64,000 nucleotides of DNA. Source: Paraburkholderia caffeinitolerans. GTDB taxonomy: Bacteria; Pseudomonadota; Gammaproteobacteria; Burkholderiales; Burkholderiaceae. Location: the NCBI RefSeq assembly GCF_902859945.1, contig NZ_CADIKL010000045.1, forward strand, positions 1-64,000. Direction: 5' to 3'. Shown piece after piece: positions 8,118 through 16,347 of this stretch (position 1 is its first letter; each line of letters opens with the position of its first letter). A program made the translations under genes and the position numbers. The notes under the pieces were generated by a model that saw nothing but the letters and a program-made list of their open reading frames with translations, did not search any database and was not told where the DNA came from.

Positions 8118-8582
8118 TCACAGAAGTCCGAAGAGATCGGTTTTTCCGTCGGCAGGTGCCGACGGTTCCGACGTCGCGGCAACCGTATCCGGCTTACCAG
8201 CCGGGTCGCCGTCATCGTCGGACGATTCATCGCCATCGCCTTCGTTCGCCGATGCGGGCGCGGGAAGCGCCGCCTTGGGCCCCTTCGACAACGCCTTCTG
8301 CGCCTTGCCCGCCTGCGACTTTTCGGCCGCCTGCAGGATTTCGTTCGTGGCACTCACCTGTTCCGCGAGGGAACGGTGTGCGCCATGGAACGATTGCAGG
8401 GCGGCAACAAAGCCATCATCGAGCTCGGCCGGGAACGCGGTAAGCACCATGGGTTGCCGCAGCGCCGCCTCTTTCGAGTCGCCGCAGGGCATCACCACCA
8501 CTGCCATCTGGTCGCCTGCCATCTTCAACGTGAGCGTGACCTTGCCGGTCTCGCGCACGATCGCTTCGAGTTGCTGGAACAT
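8118..8582 (-). CDS. PRTRC system protein E
   Basis: 154 aa; ATG at 8582 with AAGAGG upstream. The N-terminal 80 residues form a compact domain beginning MFQQLEAIVRETGKVTL and containing VVVMPCGDSKE. A low-complexity, Ala/Pro/Asp/Glu-rich tail follows and ends DLFGLL. This layout (globular head, acidic linker, short hydrophobic end) is typical for PRTRC E. Located between ParB and C as in other cassettes. Molecular role unknown. Confidence 0.87.
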   Translation of the reverse strand: MFQQLEAIVRETGKVTLTLKMAGDQMAVVVMPCGDSKEAALRQPMVLTAFPAELDDGFVAALQSFHGAHRSLAEQVSATNEILQAAEKSQAGKAQKALSKGPKAALPAPASANEGDGDESSDDDGDPAGKPDTVAATSEPSAPADGKTDLFGLL

Positions 8583-8594
8583 AAAGAAACCTCT

Positions 8595-8625
8595 TGAAAA
8601 GAAGAACGCCGCGAGTAACGCGGCG
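8595..8625 (-). terminator. terminator-like hairpin between PRTRC ParB and E
   Basis: The stem CGCCGCG / CGCGGCG is followed on the minus strand by TTCTTCTTTTC, directly upstream of the ribosome binding site of gene E. It could act as an attenuator setting the ratio of ParB to the distal proteins. Confidence 0.5.
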
Positions 8626-8663
8626 TGAAAGGGGAATGAGCCGGGGCGTGCCCGCGGCCGTTG

Positions 8664-10325
8664 TCAGAACTTGAGGACCTTCAGCACCTTGCCGTCGTAG
8701 TCAAAATCCTTGACGCTCAGAAGTGCCTCGATCACCTCGGGCTTCGATTTCGCGAAGACCTTCTTGAAGTCATCGCCCATCGCCGCGCGGATGCCGAGTT
8801 CGTCGGCCATGACCTTCATCTCCGATTTGGTGATGAGATCGAGGAACGCCTTGTCGAGCTTCCAGTACTTAGTCAGATCCAGCTTGTGGTGCCGGCACAT
8901 CTCCGTGAGGTACGGCACGTCCACACCCTCGATCGCAGAAGCGAGCATCGCGACGATGAGGTTCTCCTGCGCGAGCGGCGTTGCTGCTTTCGCTGCGTCC
9001 GCCGCCTTTCCGAAACTGGAAACGGGCGGCTTGTCGTCGAGCAGTCGCTCCCAGAATGCACGGAAGGCCGTCTCGCTGATGCAGCGAGCCTGCCCGGTCG
9101 CGACGATCGCAATCAGGTACTGGCGAACCAGTTCCTGATTCGCGCCGATGTCGCGACGCAGTGCCTTGCGCCAGAGCGCGACGCGGTATGCCTTCACCCT
9201 CTCGGATTCGGAGACCGCTGTCGCTTCAGGCGCTGCTGCACCGGGCTTGTCGTTCCTGGCAGGGGCAACGGCCTTCGAAGCACCGGTTGCGGTAGCAGCC
9301 TTCGCCGTCGCCGGTTCCGTTGCCTTTTCGCTCTTGATGCGCGCTGCAACCTTCTTCATGTTGCAGACCGTATCGAAGCACTGGCCCTTGTAGACGTTGC
9401 CCAGTGAGTCGGGCAGACCGCTCACCGCCGCGCCGAAGTTCTGGCACGCGTAACATGCCTTCGCCTGTTCCGAACCCACGCCCTTCGGACCGTCCGCCAC
9501 GAGCTGGATGCGCGTGTGGTTGTCGCCGGGGCGCACGATGCGAACGGTCTGGTACTCGTCGCGCAGGCCTGTGGCCGTGGCTTCAAGCTGCTTTTCCGTT
9601 TTCTCGTTGTAGCAGGTGCGGTTTGTGCAACTGCCGGTGCCGATCGACTCGCCAAACATTTCTGCCTGGGCGGCCGAGTTGTGCTGGCATCCGGCGCAGT
9701 CCACCTTGTCGAAGATCGCGGCTGAGAGTGCGCATGCCGCACGCTCCAGCACTTTCTTCAGGTCGGCGACGCTATGGCCTTCCTTCACGACAACCGGCAG
9801 GAGCTTGTCCTGCTGGTCCTTCGTGAATGCGGCGAACAGTTCGGCGTGGCCGAGCTTGATGCTGCGAGTGTTGAGCGCTTCCAGAACGGATGCGCTGCAG
9901 TTCATGAGTGCGAGGCGCGAATCGAGCATCGCGCGGTTCCAGCCAAGCTGCCGAGCCGCTTCGTCGCGATCACCCTGGCACAGGCCAACGATCTCCGCTG
10001 CGCTCACGGCTTCCTCGGAAGGAGCCATATCGTCACGCTGGATGTTTTCAATGAGGGCGAGGGAACGCGCCTCGAATTCATCCATCACGCGGATGACGAC
10101 CGGCACTTCGTAGTCGTCGCCATGAGCTTCGCGCGCCGCGCGAACGCGACGTTCACCGGCGACGAGTTCGTGGCTTCCGTTTTCGAGCGGACGCACGAGA
10201 ACGGGCTGAATGATGCCCTGCTGACGCACGGACTCGACCATTTCCGCCATCTTGACGGGATCGAAGTACTTGCGCGGGTTGCGGCCGGGCTGGATGTCGC
10301 CGAGGCGAAAGGTATTTTGTTGCAT
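8664..10325 (-). CDS. PRTRC system ParB-family protein with two Cys clusters
   Basis: 553 aa. The N-terminal ParB/Spo0J domain has the usual boxes: NPRKYFD (16-22), the CTP-binding GERRVRAA (57-64) and ENIQRDDMAP (93-102), followed by a helix-turn-helix region. Two tandem cysteine modules come next: C210-x2-C213...C233-x4-C238 and C291-x2-C294...C316-x4-C321. These look like zinc-binding units and are not part of ordinary ParB. The C-terminal 200 residues contain an Ala-rich linker and an unrecognised domain. First gene of the cassette, with AGGAG upstream. Presumably binds DNA; its site on this plasmid is unknown. Confidence 0.92.
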   Translation of the reverse strand: MQQNTFRLGDIQPGRNPRKYFDPVKMAEMVESVRQQGIIQPVLVRPLENGSHELVAGERRVRAAREAHGDDYEVPVVIRVMDEFEARSLALIENIQRDDMAPSEEAVSAAEIVGLCQGDRDEAARQLGWNRAMLDSRLALMNCSASVLEALNTRSIKLGHAELFAAFTKDQQDKLLPVVVKEGHSVADLKKVLERAACALSAAIFDKVDCAGCQHNSAAQAEMFGESIGTGSCTNRTCYNEKTEKQLEATATGLRDEYQTVRIVRPGDNHTRIQLVADGPKGVGSEQAKACYACQNFGAAVSGLPDSLGNVYKGQCFDTVCNMKKVAARIKSEKATEPATAKAATATGASKAVAPARNDKPGAAAPEATAVSESERVKAYRVALWRKALRRDIGANQELVRQYLIAIVATGQARCISETAFRAFWERLLDDKPPVSSFGKAADAAKAATPLAQENLIVAMLASAIEGVDVPYLTEMCRHHKLDLTKYWKLDKAFLDLITKSEMKVMADELGIRAAMGDDFKKVFAKSKPEVIEALLSVKDFDYDGKVLKVLKF

Positions 10326-10536
10326 TGCGGGTCTCCTGGGGAGGGAACCCGCCCCTACGGGAACAGGTTCCCGAAGGGTAAAAAAGAATGGCCGCGAGGG
10401 CCGGTGTCGATGCGCATGGAGCGCGGTGAATATGAGAACGATAGCCCGTCGGCGCGTGGCGCGTCGGCGGAAAGATCGCCAATATGCGATGGCTTTTAAA
10501 AAGACAGAGCCCGGAGAAAACGTCCGGGCCCCTGGT
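10326..10536. other. intergenic with leader hairpins
   Basis: Between the methylase-like gene and ParB. Inverted repeats (GGGAACC...GGTTCCC type) lie within 60 bp of the ParB start on the minus strand, again next to the ribosome binding site. No gene is supported. Confidence 0.4.
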
Positions 10537-11538
10537 TCAAAACAGCGTCATCTGGTCGACGACGTCAAAGATGGAGTGCGACGCAGGGAGCGTCGCAATC
10601 GCCTCCTCAAACATTTCCGCGAGATCGGGTGCTTCGGCGCGCGGTTGTTCAAGCACCGCGACGCCGCCTGATTCGACCTCGGTGCAGTCGTTCGCCGGCG
10701 GCGCGGCATCGACCGCGGGCAACACGGCCGCGTCCTCTTCAGGTGTTCCCTCAGCAGGGCCCATCAATTCGCGCATCGCGTCGAGCGCCTTGCGCGCACG
10801 CAGACGGTGGCTCCAGCCACCGAGCACGTGTGCTGGCGTGAACCAGTGCCCCCAGACTTCCATTGAAAGCGCATTGCCATGCACAACGATGGCGGGGATG
10901 TGGAGCAAGGACAGTTGCAGATAGGCCATATGCACGCAACAGGGATCGATATCGATACAGGTAGCGTGCATTGCCTCCTGGTAGTTCAGGCCGGCATCGT
11001 GAAATGCCTCGGCTGTGGCGATGATCATGCCGCCCGCGCCGCAAGCTGGCTCGTGAACGCGCTCGAAGTCGCGCGAACGGGCAGCTTCTATCCGGCCGCC
11101 CATCAGCAGCCCGGCCATCAGGTGCGAGACGCTGTAGGGCGTGAAGAACTGGCCACTGCGCGCGTTGCCGAGATCGAGCATCATGTAGGTCTCGCCGAGT
11201 ACGTCGGTGAGGCCACCTCCTCGAACACCGAGCCCGCGGGCCGCTGTCATCGTGGCGACCCGCACCTCGAACGACATCGTCAGTTCCGCAAGCATCTTCG
11301 GGAACCTCGCCACCTCTTCAGGCTTGTATTTCGCCACGATCTCGAGATAGCGCTTTTCGCGCGCGTCAAACTGCGCACGGTCGACGCTGTTGCTGATCGC
11401 CAGCGCAGCCAGCTCGACGAAATCGCGAAAGACCGTGTCGAGATGATGCCCATACGAAAACTCATTGATCAAAGCGACCAGCCTGCGCTGATGTTCATCA
11501 GCCGTCGACTCGTGCTTTCGTTGTGCACTCTTGCTCAT
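10537..11538 (-). CDS. N6-adenine methylase-like protein (HsdM fold), catalytic motif absent
   Basis: 333 aa from the ATG at 11538 (MSKSAQRKHE), with GGAG upstream. Residues around 125-145 read ARSGQFFTPYSVSHLMAGLL, as in the N-terminal part of type I and related N6 methylases, and HEPACGAGGM is a good SAM-binding motif I. The acidic CIDIDP follows. The catalytic (N/D)PP(Y/F) motif expected after the NAL segment is missing; that region reads EVWGHWFTPAHVLGGW instead. It may be a specialised subfamily, a DNA-binding or regulatory relic, or an enzyme with altered chemistry. It sits directly upstream of the PRTRC cassette and no restriction subunit is nearby. Confidence 0.8.
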   Translation of the reverse strand: MSKSAQRKHESTADEHQRRLVALINEFSYGHHLDTVFRDFVELAALAISNSVDRAQFDAREKRYLEIVAKYKPEEVARFPKMLAELTMSFEVRVATMTAARGLGVRGGGLTDVLGETYMMLDLGNARSGQFFTPYSVSHLMAGLLMGGRIEAARSRDFERVHEPACGAGGMIIATAEAFHDAGLNYQEAMHATCIDIDPCCVHMAYLQLSLLHIPAIVVHGNALSMEVWGHWFTPAHVLGGWSHRLRARKALDAMRELMGPAEGTPEEDAAVLPAVDAAPPANDCTEVESGGVAVLEQPRAEAPDLAEMFEEAIATLPASHSIFDVVDQMTLF

Positions 11539-11997
11539 GCCCACTCCAGAATGAAAGAGGGGCATGGCCCCTGCGGGCGCGATGCCCCACAGGGATAGAA
11601 AGACGGACCGGCAGCGCCGGTTCGGTTCGATGCGTCGTTGACGCGGGTGATGGAGAAATACTACGCGGGAATTTCACCGGTGCGCCCCGTGTAAAGAACG
11701 CTGCTACATATGGGCTTTCACCCAAGGCGGGCAGTCGGTTATCCACAATTTCTGGTGACAAGTCTGTGGAGAACAGGGTTCCCCAAAACCCGCCGTGCCG
11801 CTATAGCGCCCATATCGGCGGGCTTTCCGGTCGCATGAGACCAGACGCGCAATGGAGAATGAACGCGGGCGGGCAATCGGGCCACGCTCTTTTCGGGAGA
11901 TATCCATGCTGAGCGTCGCCGGCTCCTGTTCCCTCGTACGCCCGCAGCGGGCGCGGTGTCGTTTCGCCGTGCACGACCGGAGTAGCTCGCCGCGCCC
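11539..11997. other. divergent intergenic region, no supported gene
   Basis: The region separates the minus-strand PRTRC/methylase block from the plus-strand block. It contains a palindromic GGGGCAT/ATGCCCC hairpin near the methylase start and presumably the promoter for that operon, which I could not pin down. It ends at the conserved palindrome element. Confidence 0.5.
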
Positions 11998-12050
11998 GTT
12001 TAGGCGCCTAAACGCTTAAACCCGGAATGATGCAGTTTTTGTGCAGCTTT
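11998..12050. promoter_or_regulatory. conserved operator element, copy A (palindrome 11998-12013)
   Basis: A 16-bp perfect palindrome GTTTAGGCGCCTAAAC followed by about 37 bp that are nearly identical at 25.0 kb and 46.3 kb (CTTAAACCCGGAATG, then TGCAGTTTTTG and GCAGCTTT). Half-sites GTTTAG/CTAAAC are the same as those of the RP4 KorA operator, and the core resembles the KorB operator. It lies between divergent operons, so a repressor bound here could control both. Confidence 0.8.
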
Positions 12051-12133
12051 CCGGCCGTGGGCCAGCCGAAACCAGTCCCAAAATCGCCGCCTTTTACCCG
12101 TTCTTCCGACCTGCATCGCGCGAAGATGGACGT

Positions 12134-12328
12134 ATGTCCCTCAACGCATCCATTCCCGATGTCGTTTCGCTTCGCCTTCGTCGCGTCCGCTACACGACGG
12201 ACGCGGCAGCCATGTGCGAAGGCGTCGTCACGCAGCACGACGCCACCAACGGGATGGTGACAGTGCTCAATACGGACGACGGCTCCTTTTGGCGCGGTTC
12301 GGAGAATCTCGTCGAAATCGTTGCCTGA
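12134..12328 (+). CDS. small hypothetical protein, 64 aa
   Basis: Starts MSLNASIPDV at 12134; a longer frame to 12041 would begin inside the operator element, so I prefer the short form. Beta-rich composition (GVVTQHDATNGMVTVL, then GSFWRGSENLVEI) suggests a small SH3-like or similar barrel. It is 32 bp upstream of the DUF1173 gene and probably co-transcribed with it. Function unknown. Confidence 0.6.
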   Translation: MSLNASIPDVVSLRLRRVRYTTDAAAMCEGVVTQHDATNGMVTVLNTDDGSFWRGSENLVEIVA

Positions 12329-12360
12329 ATCCCCCGCTTTGCGCCCATCCAGGAGTCCCC

Positions 12361-13575
12361 ATGTTCGACGTTTCGTTCTCCGGCAAGCGTGTGTCGCTCG
12401 CCGAGGTACAGGAGCATCCCGCACGCTTCGCCAGCCGCCTTGAACGCGCCAAGGTGACCCCGGGCTTCGCACTCTGCCACTGCCGCACGGATACGCCACG
12501 GAAGCTCGTGATTCGTCGCTATGGCTCCCTTTTCCACCTCGCTGGCTGGCCTGACGACGGCGTCCATCATGCAGAACGATGCGACTTCCATAAGAAAGGC
12601 GTCTCGGGAGCGGGCCCGAATCCGGATAGCCGCGACGCGATCATTGCTGGCCCAAACGGGATGAACGTGCGCCTCGACGTCTCGTTGGTTCATCAGGAAA
12701 CCGCATCGGGCCGGAACCGCACTACCGGCGTCTCAACGGGTGCCTCGCGGCGAGCCGCTCCTCTACTCGCCTTCCTGCAGACGCTTTGGACAAGCGCCGG
12801 GCTGACCTTTTGGTTCGGCACGTCGAAGCCTCAGGGATGGGGCTCCGTCAATGCGGAGCTGTTCGCAGGATTGGGCGACGCGGCCACTGTAAACGGATCA
12901 CCCGCGCAGGACGTCCTGCATGTGATGCGCCGGTTTGAGCAACACGACCGTGACGCGATCAATGCCGAGTTCGACGCTTTCAGGACACGGATAGTCAACG
13001 ATGAAAAGGTGTCGCGGCGTGGCCTGGTCCTCGGGGAGCTCGCTGAGTTCGCCGACACCGAGTTCGGCAAGGCGATCACGCTGCGTCAGCACCCTCAGCG
13101 GTATCACGTGTCGACGGCTCTTGCCGACCACGCAGAGAAAAAGTACCGGCGTGCATTCCGCGCCATCGGCAAGCCCAACGCACGTGTTATTGCCCTACTC
13201 CTCGTCGAACGATTGACGCACCGACACCTGCGCATCGTCGATCTCGCTGCGATGCTGTGTTCTTTAGTGTTCCTGCCGTGCGATTCGATGTATGAGGTCG
13301 CAATGGCCAATCGCCTTGTGGCCGAACGCCGCCGGTTCGAAAAGCCAATTCGAATGGCCGAGGGAGACGAGATGCTGCCTGACTTCGTGCTGCTGGACAC
13401 CCACCCCGCAACGCACGTCGAGGTCTACGGCATGAACGGCGTAGCCAGCTACGAACGCCGCAAGGCCGAAAAGCAGGGGCAGCGTCTCTCTCGGGGCATC
13501 CCGGCGGTCGAATGGAATGTAGACCGAGAAGAATTGAAACAGGTCCTGTTGCCGTCGCCCGTCACGCGTACTTGA
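12361..13575 (+). CDS. DUF1173 family protein, 404 aa
   Basis: Start at 12361 with AGGAG upstream. The N-terminus has the features of the plasmid DUF1173 family: a Cys-x-Cys (ALCHCRT, about 40-46), VIRRYG, HLAGWPDDG and a second Cys in ERCDFHKK, likely a zinc-binding head. The C-terminal part (LPDFVLLDTHPATHVEVYG) looks like the core of a restriction-endonuclease-like fold, with acidic residues followed by E-V-Y. Such proteins occur on many proteobacterial plasmids without a known role. Nuclease activity is only inferred from the C-terminal pattern. Confidence 0.85.
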   Translation: MFDVSFSGKRVSLAEVQEHPARFASRLERAKVTPGFALCHCRTDTPRKLVIRRYGSLFHLAGWPDDGVHHAERCDFHKKGVSGAGPNPDSRDAIIAGPNGMNVRLDVSLVHQETASGRNRTTGVSTGASRRAAPLLAFLQTLWTSAGLTFWFGTSKPQGWGSVNAELFAGLGDAATVNGSPAQDVLHVMRRFEQHDRDAINAEFDAFRTRIVNDEKVSRRGLVLGELAEFADTEFGKAITLRQHPQRYHVSTALADHAEKKYRRAFRAIGKPNARVIALLLVERLTHRHLRIVDLAAMLCSLVFLPCDSMYEVAMANRLVAERRRFEKPIRMAEGDEMLPDFVLLDTHPATHVEVYGMNGVASYERRKAEKQGQRLSRGIPAVEWNVDREELKQVLLPSPVTRT

Positions 13576-13600
13576 CTTGGCGCAAAACTGGTTAGGCTGG
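13572..13600 (+). promoter_or_regulatory. promoter-like motif P1 (TTGACT-N15-TAGGCT)
   Basis: TTGACT at 13572-13577 and TAGGCT at 13593-13598, spaced 15 bp and followed by GG. The same arrangement recurs upstream of four other plus-strand genes in the window. It overlaps the end of the DUF1173 gene and lies about 80 bp before the next start. Confidence 0.6.
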
Positions 13601-13676
13601 ATTCGCTTCCACCCGGTCAGCCACGAGCGCCGGACGCAACATCGACCTATCTCCAACCGACGCGAGTAACCGCAAA

Positions 13677-14261
13677 GTGAACGACAGCACAATCGAAACA
13701 GATGGCAGCGAGGACCGTGAACTCGGCCACAAGAGAAGTTGCCGGGATGGCCGCGTCCTCTACGCCGCTGCCATCGCGCCTGCTACAACAGCGCAGCCCG
13801 ACGAAACGTGCAAATGCCGACGGCTCGGAGATTGGAAGGGCTTCCATCATCCGCTGTGCGATAAGGCCTACGAAGACGTGGACGCTACACCAGCGCGGAT
13901 TGCTTCGCCCCAAGGGGTCGAAGCACCGTTGGGAACCGACGCGCTCTGCGCACGCACACCGAAGCCATCGCGACAACGAGCGTCACGATTGCTGGCTACG
14001 ATCGCGGCCGCGCGCTTCGATCTTCGGAAAATTTCAAGTTCCAACGAACGAACCGCCGTTTCTACCGCGCTGGACGACGCCGAGCGCCTGGCCCGTGAGG
14101 TCATCGACAATCCTGTCCCAGACTCCGTGCGAGCCGCCCTCGAGCGCATGTGCACGCCTCTGGATCAGTCTTGGCTCTCCGGCGCAACGGCGCAGGCGGA
14201 CGCAAATTGCATGAAGCTGATCCGGGAATACGTCCTCGGCGGCAACGCGGCGCGAGGCTGA
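13677..14261 (+). CDS. hypothetical protein, 194 aa
   Basis: GTG start at 13677; no strong ribosome binding site. The first 90 residues have poor composition for a folded protein but contain C-x-C...C (CKCRRLGDW...HPLCD), and the C-terminal 100 residues look helical (TALDDAERLAREVIDN). It ends 2 bp before the DUF5131 gene, so coupling is likely. The N-terminal part could begin further in. Function unknown. Confidence 0.5.
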   Translation: MNDSTIETDGSEDRELGHKRSCRDGRVLYAAAIAPATTAQPDETCKCRRLGDWKGFHHPLCDKAYEDVDATPARIASPQGVEAPLGTDALCARTPKPSRQRASRLLATIAAARFDLRKISSSNERTAVSTALDDAERLAREVIDNPVPDSVRAALERMCTPLDQSWLSGATAQADANCMKLIREYVLGGNAARG

Positions 14262-14263
14262 AG

Positions 14264-15259
14264 ATGAAAAACACAACGATCGAATGGGCCGACCACACTT
14301 TCAATCCGTTTGTCGGCTGCACGAAGGTTTCCCCCGGCTGCGACCATTGCTACGCCGAGCAGCTAATGGACAAGCGGTTGCACAAGGTTGTCTGGGGCGC
14401 GGGTCAGCAGCGTCTGCGGACCAGCCCGGCCACCTGGCGTCAGCCGCTGAAGTGGAACTCGCAGCACGCCGAATTCCTCGCAGCGCACGGCCGGAGACAA
14501 CGTGTCTTCTGCGCCTCGCTCGCCGATGTCTTCGACAACGCCGTCGATCCAGCATGGCGCGCCGACCTGTTCGACCTGACCGATCGCACGCCGAACCTCG
14601 ACTGGCTGTTGCTAACGAAACGAATCGGCAACGTGACAACCATGATTGCCGAAACGGCGGCGCGCCGCTTCGATCTCGATCGCCTGCACGAGCCACGGCT
14701 GCCGGATAACGTCTGGATCGGCGCGACGATCGTGAACCAGGAGGAAGCCGACCGCGACGTCCCGAAGCTGCTTGCAGTGCCCGCGCGCGTAAAGTTTCTA
14801 AGCATGGAACCATTGCTCGGGCCGGTGGACGTTAGCGAGTGGCTCGTGCCGGGCTTTCCCGACTGCGCAGGGTTCGAGCAAGGCGAGCGCATGGAGGACG
14901 GATATTGTGGTCTGTGTGCCGGCCATCGCCGCGACCCGATTCACCAACGGGGCATGCATGACTTCGTCGACTGGATCATCTGCGGCGGCGAGAGCGGCCC
15001 ACATGCCCGTCCGATGCATCCAGCGTGGCCGCGAGATCTGCGCGAGCAGTGCGCGACTTCAGGTACTGCGTACCTCTTTAAGCAATGGGGGGAATGGGCG
15101 CCAGCGCTCGAGGGCATAGATGCCAGCGATCCGCTGGTCCGTCGATTCGAGGATGGCACCCGGATGCATCGTATCGGCAAGAAAGCGGCCGGGCGCATGC
15201 TGGACGGCCGCACACACGACGACTTCCCCGAACCACCTCTACCTCTGCTGCAATCCTGA
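14264..15259 (+). CDS. DUF5131 (Gp37/Gp68-like) family protein, 331 aa
   Basis: Starts MKNTTIEWADHTFNPFVGC, the typical opening of this phage- and plasmid-borne family, continuing to TKVSPGCDHCYAE: three Cys residues (19, 27 and 30) resembling a radical-SAM iron-sulfur motif. Further family signatures are VFCASLADVFDN, LDWLLLTKR, FLSMEPLLG and IICGGESG, and a GTAYLFKQWGEW segment near the end. Family members are radical-SAM-like in fold and their substrate is unknown. An inserted Cys cluster (CAGFEQ...YCGLCAGH, about 206-225) looks like an additional small metal site. Probably co-transcribed with the upstream 194-aa gene. Confidence 0.9.
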   Translation: MKNTTIEWADHTFNPFVGCTKVSPGCDHCYAEQLMDKRLHKVVWGAGQQRLRTSPATWRQPLKWNSQHAEFLAAHGRRQRVFCASLADVFDNAVDPAWRADLFDLTDRTPNLDWLLLTKRIGNVTTMIAETAARRFDLDRLHEPRLPDNVWIGATIVNQEEADRDVPKLLAVPARVKFLSMEPLLGPVDVSEWLVPGFPDCAGFEQGERMEDGYCGLCAGHRRDPIHQRGMHDFVDWIICGGESGPHARPMHPAWPRDLREQCATSGTAYLFKQWGEWAPALEGIDASDPLVRRFEDGTRMHRIGKKAAGRMLDGRTHDDFPEPPLPLLQS

Positions 15260-15424
15260 TTGAATCAGCGGACAACCATGTCTTGCGGAGCTACCGAGAC
15301 ATGTGTTGAGTGATCCCGGCGAGCGCTGGCACGCGAGTAGCGGCCCTTGCACCACTCACCTTGCGGATTTGAAAACTGGCGTTGCGTGGATAATGTCTAC
15401 CTACCATTCCACTACTCTCTCGCC

Positions 15425-16096
15425 ATGTACGAGCAGCTGATTCCCTGCGACCACTGCGGCGGCCGCCCGACGGTCGGTCGCTCCCAACGTCTCGTCTCCA
15501 AGCTCCCGAACCCGCAGTTCGACTACACAGAATGGGGCCGCATGTCTGGCCCCCCCCGTATCGGCGACCGGCTGCCGCGTCCGCCAGAGGTCCCGAAGAC
15601 TGAACCCCTCGTCTGTATCTATTGCGCGGACTGCGGAATGCAAACGCCGTGGGAGGCGACCGGCCGTGACGAGAAGGTCGCGATGGATCGGTGTGGCGCC
15701 GTCTGGAATCGCCGTTTGAATCGCCCCGCGGCTGAAAAAACGGAGTTGCAGCGGCTAGTCGAGCGTGAGATGGGCGCCGCCGACATTCCCGCTGTCCTGG
15801 AACTGCTTTCACGGACAGACAGCGACTGGGAAGAGATGGGGCCGATGTTCGCGATGATCGCTCGCCGCCTGGTCGACGCAACCATCGTCACCTTCGACTC
15901 ATGGGCGATCGATCCCGTGTTGAACGACGCAGCGCGGTATCGCAAGCTTATGCAACTTGTGAAATGGGTGGAGATCGACGGTGAACGTTACGCCCAGTTT
16001 CCGAAGATCTATACGCCCGCCGAGCACAACGAGATGCTCTTCGAGGATCGCATAGCGACAGCCGTCGATTCGATGCCTGATCGCGACCGCTGGTAG
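15425..16096 (+). CDS. Lar-like zinc-ribbon protein, 223 aa
   Basis: Start chosen at MYEQLIPCDHCGG (15425). The N-terminal 100 residues have the Lar restriction-alleviation zinc-ribbon layout: C-x2-C-G-G, then C-x2-C-G, then the A-x3-WNRR ending. The remaining 120 residues are helical and unrecognised. Lar-type domains are frequent in phage and plasmid proteins; rac-prophage Lar modulates type I restriction-modification. Whether this protein does so is unknown. It is preceded by the DUF5131 gene, another phage-type family. Confidence 0.72.
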   Translation: MYEQLIPCDHCGGRPTVGRSQRLVSKLPNPQFDYTEWGRMSGPPRIGDRLPRPPEVPKTEPLVCIYCADCGMQTPWEATGRDEKVAMDRCGAVWNRRLNRPAAEKTELQRLVEREMGAADIPAVLELLSRTDSDWEEMGPMFAMIARRLVDATIVTFDSWAIDPVLNDAARYRKLMQLVKWVEIDGERYAQFPKIYTPAEHNEMLFEDRIATAVDSMPDRDRW

Positions 16097-16110
16097 CGTT
16101 TGCGGTGGCC

Positions 16111-16137
16111 AAAAAAATACCGGCCGCGTGGGCCGGT
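16111..16137 (-). terminator. terminator downstream of the integrase
   Basis: The stem ACCGGCC / GGCCGGT is followed on the minus strand by A then seven T residues. It is placed to end transcripts from the minus-strand integrase and lies just after the convergent zinc-ribbon gene. Confidence 0.6.
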
Positions 16138-16347
16138 TCAAGGGGTTCTGGATGTTTGCTTCTAGGGGACCAGAACCTGAGAGACACATCATCATTGTGC
16201 CTCGCGGCCGTGCCCTCTTTTACCCCGTATCGTTGGTTCTTGAGTGCTCATTCGACGCGCCCCCGGATCGCGTCGAGGCACTGCCATCTTATCGACGCGC
16301 TCCAGCGCATCGGTGCGACGCCGAACATTTCTTCAGACAAATAGCGA

